Part shown: one piece after another, positions 40,403-48,424 of the stretch
Layout: each line of letters starts with the position of its first letter
Numbering within the stretch: the first letter of the stretch is position 1
Source of the DNA: Methylobacillus arboreus
GTDB lineage: Bacteria; Pseudomonadota; Gammaproteobacteria; Burkholderiales; Methylophilaceae
Length of the DNA: 64,000 nt
Reading direction: 5' to 3'
NCBI RefSeq assembly: GCF_020532725.1
Contig: NZ_JAJAVC010000011.1
Span: forward strand, 344,300-408,299
The notes under the pieces: generated by a model
The model's input: the letters and a program-made list of their open reading frames with translations, nothing else
What the model was told of the DNA's origin: nothing
Database searches by the model: none
Position numbers and translations under genes: made by a program

Positions 40403-40472
40403 AAAACCCGAGTGCTGGAATACATAAGGCCTTGTCTGGGTATTGTGAACAGCGGCCAGCAAGGCATTAATG

Positions 40473-40478
40473 TATAAT
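40473..40478 (+). promoter_or_regulatory. Predicted -10 of the prfB-lysS promoter
   Basis: A perfect TATAAT lies 35 bases before the prfB ATG. The matching -35 region is poor. Confidence 0.45.
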
Positions 40479-40512
40479 TACCGGCTTTGAATTCAGCAGG
40501 TTCGGACATTTC

Positions 40513-41617
40513 ATGGAAGCGGAACAACTCAATCTAATTGCCAATCGCCTGGATGACCTTATCGAGCGTCAGCAGGCCCTTCGGGGGTATCTTTGACTTC
40601 GAAACCAAGCAACAGCGCCTAGAAGAAGTCTCGCAACTGCTGGAAGACCCCAACATCTGGAATGACAACGAGCGCTCGCAAAAGCTAGGCAAGGAGCGTC
40701 GCGAGCTGGAGTTTATCGTCAAGTCCCTGGTTGAGGTTGATAACGGCGTGCGCGATAGCCGCGAGCTGTTCGAGATGGCACGCGAGGAAAACGATGACGA
40801 TACATTGCAAAGCATAGACAGCGACACCCAGGCACTGGAAAAGGTCGTGGCGGAAATGGAGTTCCGCCGTATGTTTGCCCATCCGATGGATCCGAACAAC
40901 TGTTTCCTTGACATACAGTCCGGCTCTGGCGGGACCGAGGCGCAGGATTGGGCCTCCATGCTGTTGCGCATGTATTTGCGCTATTGCGAGCGCCGGGGCC
41001 TGAAAGTCGAGGTGCTGGAAGAATCGGAAGGCGACGTGGCCGGTATCAAGAGCGCATCGCTCAAGATTTCCGGCGATTACGCCTATGGCTATCTGCGCAC
41101 CGAGAGCGGCGTGCATCGCCTGGTGCGCAAGTCGCCATTTGATTCCGGCAATCGCCGGCATACCTCGTTCGCCAGCGTGTTCGTCTATCCCGAGGTAGAT
41201 GACTCCATCGTCGTGGAGATCAACCCGGCTGATCTGCGCATTGATACCTACCGTGCCTCCGGCGCAGGCGGGCAGCACATCAACAAGACCGATTCCGCGG
41301 TGCGTATTACCCATTTGCCGACCAATACTGTGGTGCAGTGCCAGAATGACCGTTCGCAACATCGCAACAAGGATGAGGCGATGAACATGCTGAAGGCGCA
41401 GTTGTATGCACTGGAATTGCGCAAACGCAATGAAGAAAAGCAGGCGATGGAAGATGCCAAGACCGACATCGGCTGGGGCCACCAGATCCGCTCCTACGTG
41501 CTCGACCAGTCGCGCATCAAGGATTTGCGTACCAATGTTGAGGTCGGCAATACCCAGGGTGTGCTGGATGGCGACCTGGATCCGTTTATTTCTGAAAGTT
41601 TGAAGCAGGGAGTGTAA
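40513..41617 (+). CDS. prfB: Peptide chain release factor 2, with programmed +1 frameshift
   Basis: RF2 recognises UGA and UAA stop codons. ATG 40513 opens a 27-codon frame that ends in CTT TGA at 40591-40596. Sliding +1 at CTT resumes at GAC (40595) and gives a 367-residue protein. The recoding signal is complete: GGGGG upstream, TAT spacer, CTT-TGA-C. The product has the UGA-reading SPF tripeptide ([12 protein letters not shown]) and the GGQ motif ([15 protein letters not shown]). Low RF2 raises frameshifting, so synthesis is self-regulated. lysS follows after 2 bases. Confidence 0.96.
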
Positions 41618-41619
41618 GG

Positions 41620-43149
41620 GTGAGTGACGCACAAAATTCCAAGCCTATTAATGAGGCAGCCAGTGTGCAGCAGGACGAAAACCACGTGATCGCCGAGCGT
41701 CGCGAGAAGCTCAAGGCGATTCGTGAAAAAGGTGTTGCTTTCCCCAATGACTTCAGACCCGAGCATGCCGCCCAAAGCCTGCATGACCTCTACGATGCCC
41801 AGGAGGGCGAAGCGCTGGATGCGCAGGCCGTACAGGTATCCATTGCCGGGCGCATGATGTTGAAGCGCGTGATGGGCAAGGCCAGTTTTGCGACCGTGCA
41901 GGACAAGAGTGGCCGTCTCCAGGTGTTTGTCACCAGGGAAAATATTGGCGAAGAGCTGTATGACGCATTCAAGAAATGGGACTTGGGTGACATCGTTGCG
42001 GCACGCGGCGTGCTGTTCAAGACCAAGACTGGCGAGTTGTCCGTTAAGGTGAATGAGCTGCGTTTGCTGACCAAGTCTTTACGTCCGCTGCCGGAAAAGT
42101 TTCATGGCCTGGCCGATCAGGAGACCAAGTACCGTCAGCGTTATGTTGACCTGATTGTTTCCGACGAGACCCGCAAGACCTTTATCGCACGTAGTAAAAT
42201 CGTGGCGGCCATACGGGCTTTCATGCTCAGCAACGAGTTTCTTGAAGTTGAAACTCCTATGTTGCACCCGATTCCAGGCGGCGCTTCTGCCAAGCCGTTC
42301 ATCACGCATCACAATGCGCTGGATATGCAGATGTATATGCGCATTGCGCCCGAGCTCTATTTGAAGCGCCTGGTCGTGGGCGGGTTTGACCGCGTGTTCG
42401 AGATTAACCGCAATTTCCGTAACGAGGGCTTGAGCGTACGCCATAACCCCGAGTTCACCATGATGGAATTCTATGCGGCTTACACTGACTACAAGTGGCT
42501 GATGGACTTTACCGAGAGTTGCATCCGCGCAGCGGCAATTGCCGCCTGTGGTTCTGCCGTGGTGCAGTACCAGGGACGCGAGCTTGACCTGGGCAAGCCG
42601 TTTGAGCGCTTGACCATTGTCGGCGCCATCCAGAAATATGCGCCGCAATACACGCTCGAGCAGCTCAATGACCAAGCCTTCCTGCGCCAGGAACTCAAGA
42701 AGTTTGGCGTGGAGGCCTTTGCCCATCTGGGCCTGGGTGCGTTGCAACTGGCCCTGTTTGAAGAAACTGCGGAAAGCCAGCTCTGGAACCCCACCTATAT
42801 CATTGATTACCCGGTAGAGGTTTCGCCACTTGCGCGTGCTTCAGATAGCAACCCAGAAATCACTGAGCGTTACGAGCTGTTTATTACAGGCCGTGAAATT
42901 GCCAATGGTTTCTCCGAGTTGAACGATGCCGAAGATCAGGCGGCACGCTTCCATGCCCAGGTAGCTGCCAAGGAGGCAGGCGATGATGAGGCCATGTATT
43001 ACGATGCGGACTTCATCCGTGCGCTGGAATACGGCCTGCCGCCGACTGGTGGATGCGGCATCGGTATCGATCGCCTGGTCATGTTATTGACGGATAGTCC
43101 AAGCATCCGGGACGTGATTCTGTTCCCGCATATGCGGCCAGAACATTAA
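41620..43149 (+). CDS. lysS: Lysyl-tRNA synthetase (class II)
   Basis: A 509-residue enzyme with an N-terminal OB-fold anticodon-binding domain (about 60-170) and a class II catalytic domain. Motif 2 is [19 protein letters not shown] and motif 3 [18 protein letters not shown] 41620 is used, 2 bases after the prfB stop; prfB-lysS is a widely conserved operon. A terminator follows. Confidence 0.96.
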   Translation: MSDAQNSKPINEAASVQQDENHVIAERREKLKAIREKGVAFPNDFRPEHAAQSLHDLYDAQEGEALDAQAVQVSIAGRMMLKRVMGKASFATVQDKSGRLQVFVTRENIGEELYDAFKKWDLGDIVAARGVLFKTKTGELSVKVNELRLLTKSLRPLPEKFHGLADQETKYRQRYVDLIVSDETRKTFIARSKIVAAIRAFMLSNEFLEVETPMLHPIPGGASAKPFITHHNALDMQMYMRIAPELYLKRLVVGGFDRVFEINRNFRNEGLSVRHNPEFTMMEFYAAYTDYKWLMDFTESCIRAAAIAACGSAVVQYQGRELDLGKPFERLTIVGAIQKYAPQYTLEQLNDQAFLRQELKKFGVEAFAHLGLGALQLALFEETAESQLWNPTYIIDYPVEVSPLARASDSNPEITERYELFITGREIANGFSELNDAEDQAARFHAQVAAKEAGDDEAMYYDADFIRALEYGLPPTGGCGIGIDRLVMLLTDSPSIRDVILFPHMRPEH

Positions 43150-43166
43150 GTCTCTGTAAGGCCAAG

Positions 43167-43190
43167 GCTGGGTTTTCCCAGCTTTTTTTA
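43167..43190 (+). terminator. Rho-independent terminator of prfB-lysS
   Basis: GCTGGG-TTTT-CCCAGC followed by TTTTTTT. Confidence 0.85.
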
Positions 43191-43456
43191 TTTATGTGCA
43201 TACTTTTGCGATTGTTGCTTGTAGGCGACAAGCGTTTTTCCTGTAGGAGTGGATGACGTATTTTGATGGCCTCTGCTGTATGCCTGATATCGCATTGTTT
43301 GAAGGCTGCATGCTTTGTTTATTGATGACTTGTAGGGCTGAGTAATTGGAGGAGTCAATGTGTTGCGTCGTAGATAGGCGACGTTTTTCTTGGGAATCTC
43401 GTGTTGATTATGAAATTATTTTTTCAATATCATGATTTTTAATCATTAATTCTAGA

Positions 43457-43472
43457 TGGCACACACTTTGCT
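43457..43472 (+). promoter_or_regulatory. Sigma-54 (-24/-12) promoter of the bactofilin gene
   Basis: TGGCACACACTTTGCT matches TGGCACG-N4-TTGCW at every position except one G. The invariant GG (43458-43459) and GC (43470-43471) are exactly 10 bases apart. It lies 68 bases before the start codon, with an AT-rich tract upstream that could bend DNA. Confidence 0.75.
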
Positions 43473-43540
43473 GACTCTCGGTGGTCTCGGCTCATTCCCA
43501 GAATGGGTCTATTTGTCATATCAAACGAGAGGTTCGATTC

Positions 43541-44092
43541 ATGTTAAACAAGCAAGGTTTATTCAGCCGTACTCCCAGTCCTCAAGGTAGTAGTGTCAAT
43601 CCAGTGTCTTCTTCTCCTTTGAATAGCAAGCCTGAACCAACCCCTGTATCACATCACGTAGCCGCAGCAAGCAATACCACTGCCGCGAAAAACGAAACGA
43701 CAGCCAATGCAGGCGTGCATGCTGATAGCCAGACTGGCAGCCGTCTGATTGTTGGGCCTGACGTCAAGCTGAAGGGTGCCGAGATCCAGGATTGTGACAT
43801 TCTTGTCGTGGAAGGGCGTGTAGAGGCGACGATGGATAGCCGCGTGATCCAGATCGCAGAGCACGGCTCGTTTTCTGGCAAGGTCGGCATTGATGTAGCC
43901 GAGGTGCATGGCAATTTTGAAGGTGAGCTGACTGCGCGCAGCCAATTGATCATTCACTCTACCGGCCGCGTCAGCGGGAAAATCCGCTATGGCAAGATCC
44001 TCATTGAAGAAGGTGGAGAGCTTTCTGGCGATATTGCCTCACTCTCTGTTGAAGAGGGTAGCAGCAAAGTGAAGCGTATTCAGTCAGCATAA
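43541..44092 (+). CDS. Bactofilin (polymer-forming cytoskeletal protein)
   Basis: A 183-residue protein. The first 65 residues are disordered and Ser/Thr/Asn-rich. Residues about 70-175 are the bactofilin beta-helix, with regular short strands such as VEGRVEATMDSRVIQIAEHG, FSGKVGIDVAEVHGNFEGEL and GRVSGKIRYGKILIEEGGEL. Bactofilins polymerise without nucleotide and scaffold cell-shape, stalk, motility or envelope enzymes. ATG 43541 follows GAGAGG. It stands alone, with a sigma-54 promoter before it and a terminator after it; no partner peptidase is adjacent. Confidence 0.88.
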   Translation: MLNKQGLFSRTPSPQGSSVNPVSSSPLNSKPEPTPVSHHVAAASNTTAAKNETTANAGVHADSQTGSRLIVGPDVKLKGAEIQDCDILVVEGRVEATMDSRVIQIAEHGSFSGKVGIDVAEVHGNFEGELTARSQLIIHSTGRVSGKIRYGKILIEEGGELSGDIASLSVEEGSSKVKRIQSA

Positions 44093-44110
44093 AGTAATGA
44101 CTTTGGCTAA

Positions 44111-44141
44111 ATAAAAAAGCCCCGGATGGGGCTTTTTTATT
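44111..44141. terminator. Bidirectional terminator between the bactofilin gene and the SulP gene
   Basis: ATAAAAAAGCCCC and GGGGCTTTTTTAT pair around GGAT, with A and T tracts on both sides. Confidence 0.92.
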
Positions 44142-44165
44142 GCTGCAAACTACTGGCAACAGGGA

Positions 44166-45728
44166 TCAAGTGCCGCTGGCGGCAGCTGCTCCCTTGGTGT
44201 GGTACTTGCTGATCAGGCTATCCCATTCAATGGTGACATTGCCGCCTGTCATCTGGTATTGCTTTTGCCAGCCACTCAATAGCTCAATGCAAGCATGGTC
44301 GATGTATTCCAGGTCATTGAATTGCACATGGACGTCACGGCCCGATTCCAAATTGTCCAGCACGGCAACCAGCTTGGGGATGCCAAGCTGCGTGGCAGAA
44401 CCCTTGAGATGCAGGGTTGTGTTCTTGCTGTTGGGTTTATGCTCGGCCTTGATGGAAACATGGGAGAACACATACAGTAGCTTGGCGATAGACAATAACA
44501 AGCCAGTCACAACGCCGGCCAGCAGGTTGAAGCTGACAATAGTGACGATGGTGATGATGTAGATTGCCAGTTCAGCCTTGCCGTAGGACAGTAGTTCCTT
44601 GGCCACTTTGGGGTAAGCCAGCTTGTAGCCGGTATAGACCAATACGCCGGCCAGGGTGGCGACCGGGATGTATTCCAGTGTGAACAGGAATACGCTGATG
44701 AACAGCAGCAACCAAAGGCCATGCAAGATGGTGGAGGCGCGAGTGGTGGCACCTGCTTCCACGTTGGCGCTGGAACGCACGATAACACCTGTCATCGGCA
44801 ATGCGCTCAAGAAGCCGCAAATGGCGTTACCTGCGCCTTGCGCCATCAGTTCGCGGTCGTACTTGGTGCGTACTCCTTGATGCATCTGGTCCACGGCTGC
44901 GCAAGACAGTAGCGACTCGGCACTGGCAATGAATGCGAGTGAAACAACGGCCAGCAGCACGCCGACCGTCATGGAGGCCTCTACTGTACTCAGTGTTGGC
45001 GTGATGATCGTGCCCAGAATGTTCTGCAGGTTGGTTGGGCCGTCAAACAGGTCGGTCAGGTATTTGATATCGAAGCCAAACAGGTTGGCAATAATCACTG
45101 CCAGCACTACGCCGATCAATGCACCCGGAATCAGTTTGAATTTGGCCGGGGCATAGCGAGTCCAGAGCACAATGGAGGCGATGGTAAGCAGGCCAGTAAC
45201 CGCGGCATAGATATTGGCGCCATCATGTGATGAAAATATCTCGATCAGCGCATTGGGGATGTCCAGCAGATTTTTGATGCCGCTGGATAGCGGATCCCGA
45301 TCAAGCATGATATGGAATTGCGAGCCTATGATCAGAATGCCGATGCCGCCCAGCATGCCGTGGATCACGGCAGGCGAGATGGCGCGGAACCATACGCCCA
45401 GCTTGAATACGCCAGCGAGCACCTGCACCAGGCCTGCCAGCAATACGATGACGCCATAAATGGCAATGCCGAATTCGGCCACAATATCGGCCACGATCAC
45501 GACCAGGCCGGCCGCAGGGCCGCTCACTGTCAATGGGGAGCCTGAAATCGCGCCTACAATCAAGCCGCCGATAATGCCTGTAATGATGCCGGCCGTTGGC
45601 GGCAAGCCTGAGGCAATTGCAATGCCCAGGCATAGCGGCACTGCCACCAGGAATACAACAATGGAGGCAAAGAAATCTTTGCTGAAGCTGCCAGTTTTCA
45701 CAGCATCTGTGGTGGTTTGAGTTGTCAT
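44166..45728 (-). CDS. SulP-family anion transporter, likely bicarbonate
   Basis: A 520-residue inner-membrane SLC26/SulP transporter. About 12-14 membrane helices start with FFASIVVFLVAVPLCLGIAI, followed by the SulP signature GSPLTVSGPAAGLVVIVA. Residues about 430-510 are a cytoplasmic STAS domain (LEYIDHACIELLSGWQ). SulP proteins carry sulfate, bicarbonate or dicarboxylates. The carbonic anhydrase gene 36 bases upstream on the same strand argues for bicarbonate. ATG 45728 has AGGA upstream. Confidence 0.82.
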   Translation of the reverse strand: MTTQTTTDAVKTGSFSKDFFASIVVFLVAVPLCLGIAIASGLPPTAGIITGIIGGLIVGAISGSPLTVSGPAAGLVVIVADIVAEFGIAIYGVIVLLAGLVQVLAGVFKLGVWFRAISPAVIHGMLGGIGILIIGSQFHIMLDRDPLSSGIKNLLDIPNALIEIFSSHDGANIYAAVTGLLTIASIVLWTRYAPAKFKLIPGALIGVVLAVIIANLFGFDIKYLTDLFDGPTNLQNILGTIITPTLSTVEASMTVGVLLAVVSLAFIASAESLLSCAAVDQMHQGVRTKYDRELMAQGAGNAICGFLSALPMTGVIVRSSANVEAGATTRASTILHGLWLLLFISVFLFTLEYIPVATLAGVLVYTGYKLAYPKVAKELLSYGKAELAIYIITIVTIVSFNLLAGVVTGLLLSIAKLLYVFSHVSIKAEHKPNSKNTTLHLKGSATQLGIPKLVAVLDNLESGRDVHVQFNDLEYIDHACIELLSGWQKQYQMTGGNVTIEWDSLISKYHTKGAAAASGT

Positions 45729-45764
45729 GCTAATTTGTCCTGAGAGGGTTTCATCCTGAGGATG

Positions 45765-46430
45765 CTAGTTCTGCACCATGGGATGGTCTGAGCTGAAAAT
45801 CTGGTAGTGCTCAGGGAATGACACTGTGGCAGTTGCCAGATCGTAAACGCCACCTACAATGCCGATTTCGCTCTTGTTCAAAAGTTCACGCAGGATTTCA
45901 CTGGAGTTCCAGATGGCGTCGATTTGAGTCTTGACGTTGAGTTCACATACATGGTTTACAAAAACATCATTTGACGAGGAGCGGTTTTCCTTGGTGGTGG
46001 TTTCGGCTTCCACGGCAGGGAAGATCATCTTGGTAATTTCGCCGATATGACCGCCGGAAAAGCCGTCACAAGCCGCTTTGACGGCACCGCAATTGGAATG
46101 GCCCAGTACCACGATCAGTTTGCTTCCGAGGTATTTGCATGAATATTCCAGGCTGCCAATGGCCTTGCGGGAAGCGATGTTGCCAGCCAGGCGTACACTG
46201 AAAAGATCACCCAGGCCCTGATCGAAGATCAGTTCCGTGGAAGTGCGGGAGTCGCTACAACTCAGGATGGCGGCAAAAGGATGTTGTTTATCCTTGGTGA
46301 TGTTGACCACATTGAGCAAATCGCGATGGGCGGAGATGTTCTGGGTAAAACGTTCATTGCCCTCCAGCAAGATGGCCAAGGCCTCTTGTGGCGACATCTT
46401 CTCACGATCTTTTAGCGGATGTTTGTACAT
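45765..46430 (-). CDS. Beta-class carbonic anhydrase
   Basis: A 221-residue zinc enzyme that interconverts CO2 and bicarbonate. Zinc ligands are C58 and D60-R62 in CSDSR, with H111 and C114 in GHSNCGA, the beta-class pattern. Downstream is a SulP transporter, so the pair probably supplies or retains bicarbonate. In a methylotroph, bicarbonate is needed for anaplerotic carboxylation and for carbamoyl phosphate synthesis. A possible promoter lies near 46543-46548. Confidence 0.92.
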   Translation of the reverse strand: MYKHPLKDREKMSPQEALAILLEGNERFTQNISAHRDLLNVVNITKDKQHPFAAILSCSDSRTSTELIFDQGLGDLFSVRLAGNIASRKAIGSLEYSCKYLGSKLIVVLGHSNCGAVKAACDGFSGGHIGEITKMIFPAVEAETTTKENRSSSNDVFVNHVCELNVKTQIDAIWNSSEILRELLNKSEIGIVGGVYDLATATVSFPEHYQIFSSDHPMVQN

Positions 46431-46890
46431 ATTCTAGCTTCCCCTAATAAGTTAAAAATCAGCATATTTATAGATGGTTTCCGAAATAAACGGTCTTAAA
46501 AAAGACAGGAGAAGAATCATTTCGTTCCGTATAAATATGATTATTATAGGCAATTCTCATTATTTCTATAAAAAACATATTGTAAGTAAATGTAAGGTTT
46601 TGCAAGGATTTGGCAAAAAATTCAATGCATCATGGAGTTAAATCATGACGGCTTCATGAAAATAATCGAAGGGGTCACAGGTTTCTAGTTCTTTTTTGAT
46701 GCTGCACTTTATATGGTTGTCATAAAAGTGTCATTTTCAGTACATCATTCAGTCACATTGCATGCACATACTGCACACCATATTACTTACGGGACTAGTT
46801 CTTCCTTAAGTAATAGGCGGCTACACCGCCAATTGGCAAGTACCAATATTGGTACACATCTTAATAAGTGCATATTTAAAAGTGATTGCG
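46431..46890. other. Divergent intergenic region between carbonic anhydrase and porin genes
   Basis: An AT-rich 460-base gap. On the minus strand a TATAAT (46548-46543) could serve the carbonic anhydrase operon with a leader of about 100 bases; next to it, AATAATGAGAATTGCC resembles half of a Fur box. Toward the porin lies a good Pho box (46717-46734). No convincing small gene was seen. Confidence 0.6.
46717..46734 (+). promoter_or_regulatory. Pho box upstream of the phosphate-porin gene
   Basis: TTGTCATAAAAGTGTCAT agrees with CTGTCATAAATCTGTCAC/T at 15 of 18 positions, both heptamers being clear. A further half-site-like CAGTCACA follows at 46750-46757. The -10 downstream is not obvious (candidates TACATC or CATATT). 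Confidence 0.72.
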
Positions 46891-48324
46891 ATGACAACAG
46901 GGAAGATGACCCCCAAAGCCATAGTGGCAGCTGTTATTCTTGCCACCGCATCTGCTACTGCAATGGCAGATGCACAAGTCCTAGAGTTATATGTGGATTC
47001 CACTACCAAGCAAATTTTTGCCGAGCCCGGGCCTAACCGGGTGAAAATGGGAACTTTCAAATCTGTTGATAGCGCTGCTGAAGCCAAAAGCGAGAATCCT
47101 GCCAGCGTAGACCTGGTCGAAATGAGGCAGGAGCTGGAGCTCAAGCAGCGTGAACTGGAAGAAAAGCTCGACAAGATCGCCATGGCCCCGGCACCCAAGC
47201 CGGCCAGTTCTAGCAAAAATTGGGCTGACACCATGAAGGTACGTGGTTATATGCAGCTCCGCAGTAATCCCATTGTTGGCGGTGACAAGCAGATTGCCCA
47301 CCAGGCTGACCGTTCCATTGGGGACAATACTAATTTCCTCATTCGCCGTATGCGCCTGATTTTTTACGGCGATATCGGTGAGCGTCTTTCTTATTACATT
47401 CAGCCGGATTTTGCCAGCCGGAGCGGCGATGGTACCGGCAACCTTGCGCAGTTGCGCGATGCCTACGGCGATGTCTACCTGACCAAGGACAGGGTGCACC
47501 GTTTGCGTGTTGGTCAATCCAAGATTCCATACAGCTTTGAAAACTTGCAGTCGAGCCAGAACCGTATCGCGCTGGACCGTAACGATGCGTTGAACAGCTG
47601 TTGTAAGGACGAGCGTGACTTGGGTGTGTTCTACTACTACACACCAAAAGACCAGCAGGAAATGTTCAAGTATCTGGTGGATAGCGGACTCAAGGGTTCA
47701 GGCAACTACGGTGTCTTTGCTTTCGGTGCCTATAACGGTACTGGTGCGAACCGTTCGGAGAACAACGATAACCTGCACCTGGTGTCGCGTTTCACTTATC
47801 CGGTCAAGTTCGAGAATGGCCAGATTTTCGAAGCTGGCATTCAGGGGATTTACGGTACGTTTAAGCCAAGCACGAGCGGCGCTGTCGTTGCCGACTCCAA
47901 GACGGACGGTTTCAAGGACCAGCGCGTAGGCCTGCATGCCGTGCTTTATCCACAGCCTTTCGGTCTACAGGCGGAATGGAACTGGGGTAAAGGACCTTCG
48001 CTTAACGATGCAGGAACGATGATCGAGGAAAGCTCGCTTAATGGCGGTTATATCCAGGCCATGTACCGCATCAAGGATTTCTATGGGTATGGCATCATGA
48101 CGCCTTTTGTGAAGTGGCAATATTTTGACGGCGCACAGAAGTTTGAAACCAATGCGCCGCAAAACAATGTCAACGACTGGGAAGCTGGCTTTGAGTGGCA
48201 GCCGGTGCCTGAGATCGAGTTTACGGCGTATTACTCCAAGCTGGATCGCAACAATCTCGCAACAGCGCCTTATTCAAAATACAACACCGATATTCTGCGC
48301 TTTCAGTTGCAATACAATTTCTAA
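46891..48324 (+). CDS. Phosphate-selective porin of the OprO/OprP family
   Basis: A 477-residue outer-membrane protein. A signal peptide (AIVAAVILATASATAMA) is followed by a periplasmic segment with a coiled coil (about 75-100, RQELELKQRELEEKLDKIA), then a beta-barrel starting VRGYMQLRSNP and ending in the aromatic FQLQYNF. RRMRLIFYGDIGERLSYYI and RVGQSKIPYSFENLQSSQN are typical of OprP-like porins. ATG 46891 is taken; ATG 46906 is possible. The Pho box upstream supports phosphate or polyphosphate uptake. Confidence 0.85.
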   Translation: MTTGKMTPKAIVAAVILATASATAMADAQVLELYVDSTTKQIFAEPGPNRVKMGTFKSVDSAAEAKSENPASVDLVEMRQELELKQRELEEKLDKIAMAPAPKPASSSKNWADTMKVRGYMQLRSNPIVGGDKQIAHQADRSIGDNTNFLIRRMRLIFYGDIGERLSYYIQPDFASRSGDGTGNLAQLRDAYGDVYLTKDRVHRLRVGQSKIPYSFENLQSSQNRIALDRNDALNSCCKDERDLGVFYYYTPKDQQEMFKYLVDSGLKGSGNYGVFAFGAYNGTGANRSENNDNLHLVSRFTYPVKFENGQIFEAGIQGIYGTFKPSTSGAVVADSKTDGFKDQRVGLHAVLYPQPFGLQAEWNWGKGPSLNDAGTMIEESSLNGGYIQAMYRIKDFYGYGIMTPFVKWQYFDGAQKFETNAPQNNVNDWEAGFEWQPVPEIEFTAYYSKLDRNNLATAPYSKYNTDILRFQLQYNF

Positions 48325-48344
48325 ACTGGTCTAGCAGTGATTTG

Positions 48345-48368
48345 AGCCCGCTTCGAGCGGGCTTTTTA
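48345..48368 (+). terminator. Rho-independent terminator of the porin gene
   Basis: AGCCCGC-TTCGA-GCGGGCT followed by TTTTATT. Confidence 0.9.
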
Positions 48369-48424
48369 TTGCTTAAGGGATTTTTATCCGCAATTGTAGG
48401 AATTTGCTACTACAATCCCAGATT

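Larger units (their letters stand above)
43150..43540. other. Non-coding region between lysS and the bactofilin gene
   Basis: This 391-base gap holds the lysS terminator, two similar small hairpins each followed by GTTTTTC (43215-43240 and 43362-43390), an AT-rich tract at 43420-43450, and the sigma-54 promoter of the bactofilin gene. No convincing small ORF was found. Confidence 0.6.

Noticed and set aside
46541..46570. Fur box upstream of carbonic anhydrase
   Set aside because: Only one half (AATAATGAGAAT) is good; the other half does not continue the repeat, so it was left as a note.
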